DNA of 10,805 nucleotides from Alcaligenaceae bacterium (GTDB lineage Bacteria; Pseudomonadota; Gammaproteobacteria; Burkholderiales; Burkholderiaceae), in the NCBI GenBank assembly GCA_947372575.1, contig CANBUF010000033.1:1-10805 (forward strand), given 5' to 3'. The translations under genes were made by a program, and so were the position numbers. Shown here piece by piece: positions 6,272 to 10,805 of this stretch (its first letter is position 1; every line of letters starts with the position of its first letter). A model generated the notes under the pieces. That model saw nothing but the letters and a program-made list of their open reading frames with translations. It did no database searches and was not told the DNA's origin.

Positions 6272-7834
6272 ATGAATCTCATGAACAGAAATAATCATTT
6301 TCTGGGTGCAAAACTTAAAAATCTCCGTAAGGAGCACCGCATCACTCTTGAGGATTTATCCGTGCGCTGTGCAGAGCTTGATCCCCAACGAGCGCCGTCG
6401 ACGTCCTACCTCAGCATGATTGAGAGCGGACGACGCAGCCCCTCACATGAGGTTCTTGCCGTGATTGCTCGTGTATTTCAACGTCCGGCGAGCTGGTTTC
6501 TGGACCATAACGCCGAGTTTTCTCCTGTGACGCAAACCAGGCCAGCAGGTGGGGGCGCCAAAATCCCTTTCGATCCGGGTTTTCTCTTTTCTAAAAATAT
6601 ATTGCAGGCTGCGATTCCTGAGTTGTTATCACAGACGGGCACAACCGGACGCCAGTTTGCGCACTTACTAATTCGCACGCATCAGGAAACTTCGCATAAT
6701 GAATATCCTGATCTTGAGCGCATAGCCGAGCAAATTGGTAATCGGAAATTTCCTTTGTCCGTGGATGATTTGATGGCGTTGTGTCAACAACATGGGCTCG
6801 AACTCCGCTGGTTTGAACATCAGCCCGTGATCGCACGGGCAATTGATGAAGAAGTCCAAAGCGTTGTGCGATCTTTTTTTGAGCCTCCGGGCACAATTTA
6901 TCTTAATAAAATTTTGCAGTCCGATCCTGCACGACTTAAATTTGACTTGGCCTCAATGCTAGGCCACAAGGTGCTCCATGGTGGTGATGGTCTGAAGTCA
7001 GCACATGCCTCAGGCGGAGCGTTCGGAGAGAGTCCTGACGACGGCTCGGCATTGCACGTAGGGATTGAGACAGGCGATGTACTGCTGGCCTGGCGAGATT
7101 TTGAGTGCAGCTTTTTTGCGGGTGCACTGCTGTGTCCAAAAATTCCCTTCCGTCGTTTTCTCACGCGCGAGCGGCATCGGGTTGAGGCTGGCGCAAAGCT
7201 CGAATTGACGCCTGGCGTCATGATGCGAAGAATGACCAAGGTGTCTGCCTATCCTTACTGGCATTTTTTTGATGCGACGACTTCTGGTCATTTTCGTGCG
7301 GTATATCGGGGCAACGGCATTCCCTTGCCGTGGGGGAATATGACCCAGGCAAAAGATCCCTGTCCTAACTGGGCAGTGTTTCGGATGACAGAAAAGAAAA
7401 TGCGCACATCGAGCTCGCAAATTTCTGTGATCCGCGAGCAAGGGCAATGGCAACTGTATTGTTGTCATACGCTACATACGAAGGATATCGCAGGCTTGCC
7501 ACACGTTTTGTCAGTGGGTGTGGATCTTGCCGCAGCCTTGGCTTCGAATGATGCGAATTCCACTGAAATGGTGCACAGTATTGGGGAGCGCTGTCTAGAC
7601 AAAGGGGGCGAGGCTGCACTGAACCCGCAGGAGACTGAGGCGATCCGGGCGGTAGCCAATATTCTGAGTATCGGCTGGATAGAGGATGCGCTCGCTCAGC
7701 CGGCGCGTGTCATCTGTCAGCGCAGTGCGCGTTGCCCCCGTCACGAGCGTTGTCACATAACCACTTCAACACGTGGACGCGACATTGAGCAGATCAAGCA
7801 AGGAATTCTGAATCAGCTGAAAACTATTTCTTAA
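6272..7834 (+). CDS. XRE-family transcriptional regulator, ScfR/RamB-like (short-chain acyl-CoA-type)
   Basis: This 520-residue regulator has an N-terminal HipB/XRE helix-turn-helix (about 9-77; LGAKLKNLRK through YLSMIESGRRSPS). A long middle region corresponds to the DUF955-like part of this family. The C-terminal part resembles DUF2083, with DPCPNWAVFR (362-371) and a closing Cys cluster CQRSARCPRHERC (C482, C488, C494, CX5CX5C). Where DUF955 peptidases have HExxH, this protein reads HKVLH (232-236), so protease activity is not expected. Relatives such as RamB and PrpR control glyoxylate and propionate metabolism and are thought to sense acyl-CoAs; control of the divergent aceA is the natural inference. 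The ATG at 6272 follows GAGG (6263-6266) at 5 nt; ATG 6281 is an alternative. Family assignment is good; ligand and sign of regulation are inferred. Confidence 0.85.
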   Translation: MNLMNRNNHFLGAKLKNLRKEHRITLEDLSVRCAELDPQRAPSTSYLSMIESGRRSPSHEVLAVIARVFQRPASWFLDHNAEFSPVTQTRPAGGGAKIPFDPGFLFSKNILQAAIPELLSQTGTTGRQFAHLLIRTHQETSHNEYPDLERIAEQIGNRKFPLSVDDLMALCQQHGLELRWFEHQPVIARAIDEEVQSVVRSFFEPPGTIYLNKILQSDPARLKFDLASMLGHKVLHGGDGLKSAHASGGAFGESPDDGSALHVGIETGDVLLAWRDFECSFFAGALLCPKIPFRRFLTRERHRVEAGAKLELTPGVMMRRMTKVSAYPYWHFFDATTSGHFRAVYRGNGIPLPWGNMTQAKDPCPNWAVFRMTEKKMRTSSSQISVIREQGQWQLYCCHTLHTKDIAGLPHVLSVGVDLAAALASNDANSTEMVHSIGERCLDKGGEAALNPQETEAIRAVANILSIGWIEDALAQPARVICQRSARCPRHERCHITTSTRGRDIEQIKQGILNQLKTIS

Positions 7835-7845
7835 AGGTGACTGAT

Positions 7846-7872
7846 TTGAGATACGTCTCTCAATGAATTTTT
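7846..7872 (+). terminator. Weak terminator candidate after the regulator
   Basis: TTGAGA (7846-7851) and TCTCAA (7858-7863) form a 6-bp stem around a 6-nt loop, followed by TGAA and five Ts (7868-7872). It begins 11 nt after the regulator's stop. The stem is short and low in GC, so this is only a possibility. Confidence 0.3.
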
Positions 7873-7899
7873 GGCAATGTTAGCCAAAAGGGGTATAAA
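7869..7899 (+). promoter_or_regulatory. Sigma70 promoter with a hairpin over its -35, upstream of the winged-helix gene
   Basis: TTGGCA (7871-7876) and TATAAA (7894-7899) are 17 bp apart, each one base from consensus, giving initiation near 7906 and a ~60-nt leader. A perfect inverted repeat TTTTGGC (7869-7875) / GCCAAAA (7883-7889) with a 7-bp centre covers the -35. It is well placed to be an operator, possibly for the small DNA-binding protein encoded directly downstream. Confidence 0.6.
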
Positions 7900-7968
7900 A
7901 TGATAAATGTGACACAACAATATTGATCGTTAGTCACTTGTAACAGTCAATCAAGTTAAGATGCAATC

Positions 7969-8325
7969 ATGACACACTCTAAAAACTCTATTGTTTATCT
8001 CAGATTTTTAAATCTGATTCAAGCAATTCGCCAGATCCCGACATTTCCAGATCTAGACCCCGTAGAAGAGCGTTTGCTCAACTTATTGGCGGCCGGTTGG
8101 CACCTGGGTAAAAACATCAGCGTCCTTGAGGCGATGGGCTTATCCAACGAAATTTCTGCCACTACCGCGCACCGACGTCTGAAAACCTTAACTAAAAAAG
8201 GCATGATTGCCCTGGATGTTGATAAGGTAGACAGTCGCGTGAAGTATGTCGTTCCGACCGAATTGGCCGCAACTTATTTCACTTCGATGGGGCAGGCTCT
8301 GGAGCGTGCCCAGCATACTGATTAA
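7969..8325 (+). CDS. Small winged-helix (MarR-like) DNA-binding protein
   Basis: The 118-residue protein looks like a single winged-helix domain. Helical segments span about 31-42 (PVEERLLNLLAA) and 50-58. The probable recognition helix is SATTAHRRLKTLTKKGMI (63-80), followed by a wing ALDVDKVDSRVKYVVPT (81-97) and a C-terminal helix that may dimerise (98-115). The pattern is that of MarR/PadR-type regulators; no ligand pocket or cysteine switch is seen. A good promoter with an inverted repeat over the -35 lies upstream, suggesting autoregulation. The next gene follows after 22 bp on the same strand. The ATG at 7969 lacks a strong ribosome site. Its target genes are unknown. Confidence 0.75.
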   Translation: MTHSKNSIVYLRFLNLIQAIRQIPTFPDLDPVEERLLNLLAAGWHLGKNISVLEAMGLSNEISATTAHRRLKTLTKKGMIALDVDKVDSRVKYVVPTELAATYFTSMGQALERAQHTD

Positions 8326-8347
8326 TCGCCAGTAAGGTTGCTCACGC

Positions 8348-8926
8348 ATGCCGCCCATTTCAAATGCTCCCCGGCAGACACGTGCAGTTGGCTGGGTGTT
8401 CTCGACAGTGGCAGCGTTGGCAGTTGGGATTGTCTGGATCCTGCTGTTTAAGTTGAATCAGACCCTCTTCACCTCAGTGGGTTTTAGTACCCATATCGCC
8501 TGGATTTTTTTGCCTGCAGCCATTCGAATGGTTTCAGTCATGGTGCTCGAGTGGGTAGCTGTCCCAGGGCTTTTTCTGGGCGCCTTGGTGACGAGTGATC
8601 CGACCGATTACAGTCACTTTACTGACGCGATTGTGCTTTCTGGCATGTCTGCCGTTTGCCCCATGCTGGCATTTTTGCTTTGCACTCGGTGGTTAAAGCT
8701 GCCCGATAGCCTAGAAGGACTCAACCTGAGGCAACTGACTGTTTTTGGCTTGGTCGGTGCGTTGTGCAATGTGATTCCGCATAATATTTATTTTTACCTT
8801 TCGGACCGGATGGAAACTCCGTTTTCCGGAGTGACACCGATGTTCATCGGTGACGTATCTGGTACCTTGATCATGCTGTATTTTGCAGCTTTGGTTCTAA
8901 AATATTGCGTGCCCAAGCAGCGTTGA
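8348..8926 (+). CDS. MASE1-like integral membrane protein without an output domain
   Basis: This 192-residue protein is almost entirely membrane. Hydrophobic segments lie at roughly 14-34, 49-68, 70-82, 94-113, 129-150 and 164-186. The segments WIFLPAAIRMVSVMVLEWVAVPGLFLGAL (written here only as positions 52-80 in outline) and GDVSGTL (168-174) resemble the conserved parts of MASE1, a membrane sensor module normally fused to GGDEF, EAL or histidine kinase domains. Here the frame ends after the membrane part, so if it is a MASE1 relative it is a stand-alone, shortened one. It lies 22 bp after the winged-helix gene and is probably cotranscribed, which could make the pair a membrane sensor with a DNA-binding partner. 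That link is speculative; an uncharacterised membrane protein or transporter is also possible. Confidence 0.65.
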   Translation: MPPISNAPRQTRAVGWVFSTVAALAVGIVWILLFKLNQTLFTSVGFSTHIAWIFLPAAIRMVSVMVLEWVAVPGLFLGALVTSDPTDYSHFTDAIVLSGMSAVCPMLAFLLCTRWLKLPDSLEGLNLRQLTVFGLVGALCNVIPHNIYFYLSDRMETPFSGVTPMFIGDVSGTLIMLYFAALVLKYCVPKQR

Positions 8927-8954
8927 AGCCAAGTTGAAGTTACCACTGATGCAG

Positions 8955-8994
8955 TCTTAATCAGCCTTAATCACTGCGACTCACCGCGACTCAG
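8955..8994. repeat. Short 10-bp-period tandem repeat
   Basis: Four successive decamers, TCTTAATCAG, CCTTAATCAC, TGCGACTCAC and CGCGACTCAG, form two pairs of near-identical units that share A-TCA at the same positions. They lie in the 131-bp gap between convergent genes. Function is unknown; the 10-bp spacing matches a helical turn. Confidence 0.5.
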
Positions 8995-9026
8995 TATTTA
9001 GCCGTTGTTGATTCAGCGTACACGCA

Positions 9027-9053
9027 GATCAAGGCAAGCAATTGATCCGTTTT
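9027..9053 (+). terminator. Candidate terminator between convergent units
   Basis: GATCAA (9027-9032) and TTGATC (9042-9047) form a perfect 6-bp stem around a 9-nt loop, followed by CG and four Ts (9050-9053). It would end plus-strand transcription from the winged-helix/membrane pair just before the convergent gene's stop. The stem is short, so confidence is low. Confidence 0.35.
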
Positions 9054-9057
9054 CAGA

Positions 9058-9315
9058 TTACACCCAACCGCGCAGCCATTTGCTTGCGTCCTTGAGTTCG
9101 CGCCAGGGCATCCGTGTGATGCGTCCTGTCATCGCGGCTTCCAGATCAATCTCAATGACTGGTGCACCAGGGATTTCTGGTTGGACAACACCCACCACCA
9201 AAAAATGCTTCTCCTTGTGGGTGGGCTGAACTGCGGTCCATTTACTCAGCAGGAGTTTTTTAGGACTCACTGGATTCAGTTTGTGCTCAGGCTGTTTGGG
9301 CGTTAGCTCATTCAA
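9058..9315 (-). CDS. Tryptophan-rich conserved protein (TIGR02450 type)
   Basis: The 85-residue frame contains the hallmark of the TIGR02450 Trp-rich family: NPVSPKKLLLSKWTAVQP (residues 14-31), then KEKHFLVVGV (34-43), and a C-terminal WREL-(X)5-W-(X)3-W pattern (W71, W80, W84). The family is small, cytosolic and without known function; other members usually start shortly before the NP-PKKLL motif. There is no ATG in the frame. The longest reading starts at TTG (9315-9313), overlapping the stop of the upstream Bug gene by 8 bp. CTG at residue 13 or GTG at residue 16 would give a more family-like N terminus. It probably depends on translational coupling to the Bug gene, which it otherwise does not resemble functionally. 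Confidence 0.8.
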   Translation of the reverse strand: MNELTPKQPEHKLNPVSPKKLLLSKWTAVQPTHKEKHFLVVGVVQPEIPGAPVIEIDLEAAMTGRITRMPWRELKDASKWLRGWV

Positions 9316-10279
9316 GTGTGATTTTTCCGTCGTCGATGACTTGTTTCCACATTGCTGTTTCAGCTTTCATCTTGTTTGCAAAATCTGCAGGTGTGCCGCC
9401 ACCCGGTTCAAAACCGAGTTTGGCTAGCTGCTGCAATACGCCTGGGTTTTTAAGCGCTTCGTTGAGTGCTGCATTTAGTTTGGTCACGATGGGCGCAGGG
9501 AGATTCGCCGGTCCAAACACACCAAACCAGGTCAAGGACTCATAGCCAGGAACGGTATCTGACAGAGGTGGCAGATCGGGAGCCACGGAGGTGCGTTGAG
9601 TCGTGGTCACGGCGAGTGCTCGGACTTTGCCATCGCGGATGTGCGGCAGAGATACTGAGATCGAGTCAAACATCATATCCAGTCGACCAGCCATCAGGTC
9701 TGGCATCGCAAGTGCGGTGCCTTTGTAGGGCACGTGCGTCATCTTTAATTGAGTCATTGCCAGGAAGCGTTCTGTCGAGAGATGGGGGATGCCACCTGTA
9801 CCGGCAGAGCCAAAGTTCATTGAGCCTGGATTTTTACGCGCGAAGTCGATCAATTCTTGCATGCTTTTGACGGGAGAAGTAATCGGAACGATCACGACTT
9901 GTGGCGAAGATGCCAGGTAAATGATGGGGGTGAAATCTTTGGTCGTCGAGTAGGGGATCTTTGGATTCAACAGGGGACCGATGGTGTGGGTGCTAGAGGT
10001 GGTGAGCACCAGTGTGTAGCCATCAGGCGCAGCACGTGCTGCGGCTTCGGCACCAATTACGCCAGCTGCACCAGCACGGTTGTCGACCACGACGCTTTGG
10101 CCAAGCTCTGAGCCGAGTTGTTGCGCGACCACGCGCGACACGATGTCTGTCGCGCCGCCAGCAGGAAATGGCACAATCAGTTTGATTGATTTGTTTGGAT
10201 AGTCTTCGGCCACGGCAAGTTGACAGCCGAGTGAGAGCACGCAGCCCATCATGAGTGTTTTGATCAACCGCAATGTCAT
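9308..10279 (-). CDS. Bug/TctC-family periplasmic solute-binding protein
   Basis: The 323-residue protein has a signal peptide with a likely cleavage after AVA (residue 24), giving a soluble periplasmic receptor. The mature part starts YPNKSIKLIVPFPAGGATD, the typical Bug beginning, with NRAGAAGVIGAEAAA near 68-82, the ligand-loop region NFGSAGTGGIPHL (155-167), VPYKGTA (183-189) and MFDS (203-206). Family members bind carboxylates or other small organic acids, some feeding the TctAB transporter; most Bug proteins, like this one, lie away from tctAB and have unknown ligands. GGGA about 6 nt before the ATG is a fair ribosome site. An EamA-type permease lies 115 bp upstream on the same strand and a TIGR02450 gene overlaps its end. 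Confidence 0.95.
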   Translation of the reverse strand: MTLRLIKTLMMGCVLSLGCQLAVAEDYPNKSIKLIVPFPAGGATDIVSRVVAQQLGSELGQSVVVDNRAGAAGVIGAEAAARAAPDGYTLVLTTSSTHTIGPLLNPKIPYSTTKDFTPIIYLASSPQVVIVPITSPVKSMQELIDFARKNPGSMNFGSAGTGGIPHLSTERFLAMTQLKMTHVPYKGTALAMPDLMAGRLDMMFDSISVSLPHIRDGKVRALAVTTTQRTSVAPDLPPLSDTVPGYESLTWFGVFGPANLPAPIVTKLNAALNEALKNPGVLQQLAKLGFEPGGGTPADFANKMKAETAMWKQVIDDGKITLE

Positions 10280-10324
10280 GAAAAATCCCGTTATATCGTT
10301 AAATGTAGGGCTGTTGAGTGTGTG

Positions 10325-10364
10325 GCGTTTAGTGTGAAGTATTTGGTCTGTAGCGTTTAGTGTG
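10325..10364. repeat. 12-bp direct repeat in a GT-rich gap
   Basis: GCGTTTAGTGTG occurs at 10325-10336 and 10353-10364, a 28-bp period, within a TG-rich 115-bp gap between the EamA stop and the Bug start. On the minus strand it reads CACACTAAACGC, upstream of the Bug gene, so it could be a regulatory site. No convincing promoter was found nearby. Confidence 0.55.
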
Positions 10365-10394
10365 TGATGTTCTGTATCTGGTGTTTGATAGGGA

Positions 10395-10805
10395 TTACTT
10401 TTTTGCCTGATTGGTGACTGCGACCCCAGCGATCACAATGGCACCACCCACCACCATTGAAATCAGGATAGGCTCTGACAGCACAAGATAGCCGAGTAAC
10501 ACACCAAAAACGGGTACTAGATTGGTAAACACGACGGTGCGCGCCGGCCCGATTCTTTTGACGCCTTCACTAAACCAGATGAATGCGAGTGCCGAGCCAA
10601 AACTGCCCAGATATAAAATTGCACCCGTATTTTTCCAGCTCACCATCTCAGTGGTGAGCTGCGGAAATTCAAAGGCCGCACCAACACCCAGCACCGCTGC
10701 ACCAAAGAGCGATGAGTAGGTGGTGGCTGCAATCGGAGACAAGCCCCTCAATGCAAAGCGACTAATCAAGGTATAGGCTACCCAGCTCACCACCGCTGTC
10801 ATCAT
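10395..10805 (-). CDS. EamA/DMT-superfamily transporter, C-terminal half (5' end outside window)
   Basis: The frame is open to the right window edge. The visible 136 residues correspond to the second EamA repeat of a 10-helix drug/metabolite transporter of about 300 residues. Hydrophobic segments lie at about 3-20, 27-45, 60-79, 92-110 and 114-131. The typical EamA pattern GPARTVVFTNLVPVFGVLLGY (87-107 in outline) followed by SEP (110-112) is clear, and the protein ends with NQAKK. The Met pair at the edge lies within a membrane helix, so it is not taken as the start. These permeases commonly export amino acids or metabolites; the substrate cannot be told. It is co-oriented with the Bug gene, 115 bp away. 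Confidence 0.88.
   Translation of the reverse strand: MMTAVVSWVAYTLISRFALRGLSPIAATTYSSLFGAAVLGVGAAFEFPQLTTEMVSWKNTGAILYLGSFGSALAFIWFSEGVKRIGPARTVVFTNLVPVFGVLLGYLVLSEPILISMVVGGAIVIAGVAVTNQAKK

Noticed and set aside
6965..6979. Metallopeptidase HExxH motif in the regulator
   Set aside because: The sequence reads HKVLH; the catalytic Glu is absent, as expected for a ligand-sensing DUF955-like region.
10290..10295. TATAAC on the minus strand as a -10 for the Bug gene
   Set aside because: Initiation would fall only a few bases before the ATG, inside the ribosome site, and no matching -35 is present.

Overview
The window looks like a chromosomal segment from a betaproteobacterium, most likely Burkholderiales and plausibly an Alcaligenaceae-type genome. 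The main clue is a Bug/TctC-type periplasmic binding protein, a family greatly expanded in that group. An isocitrate lyase paired with a divergent XRE/ScfR-type regulator, a Trp-rich TIGR02450 protein and moderate GC agree with this. The taxonomic call is inference from gene content. There are no transposases, integrases, phage genes or CRISPR arrays, and no gap without a gene exceeds about 200 bp.

Layout. (1) 3-350: 3' end of an alanine-rich, probably helical protein that begins outside the window. (2) 455-3635: a Fur-type site, then feoA, feoB and a glycosyltransferase family 9 protein, closely spaced and co-oriented. feoA and feoB overlap by 8 bp, and the glycosyltransferase starts 10 bp after feoB. 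FeoAB imports ferrous iron; the GT9 protein resembles LPS heptosyltransferases, and a role in the iron system is not evident. (3) 3660-3820: a tRNA-Arg(ACG) gene with its own promoter and a downstream hairpin. (4) 3932-4561: a coiled-coil membrane-anchored protein built of 11-residue repeats, encoded by 33-bp tandem repeats. (5) 4763-7834: aceA (isocitrate lyase, glyoxylate shunt) on the minus strand, divergent from a ScfR/RamB-like regulator. They share a 195-bp region with two palindrome-like sites, one lying inside a near-consensus promoter. (6) 7969-8926: a small winged-helix protein and a MASE1-like membrane protein, apparently a two-gene unit behind a good sigma70 promoter. (7) 9058-10805, minus strand: the C-terminal half of an EamA/DMT transporter, then the Bug receptor, then a TIGR02450 protein whose reading frame has no ATG and overlaps the Bug stop codon.

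How the genes relate: the clearest functional module is aceA with its divergent regulator, which reads as local acyl-CoA or acetate-type control of the glyoxylate shunt. The Fur-feoAB unit is the second. The rest are independent neighbours. I see no convincing undescribed multi-gene system. The features most worth a second look are the 33-bp repeat gene beside the tRNA, the aceA/regulator operators and leader repeats, the large inverted repeat bracketing the Fur site, and the winged-helix/MASE1-like pair.
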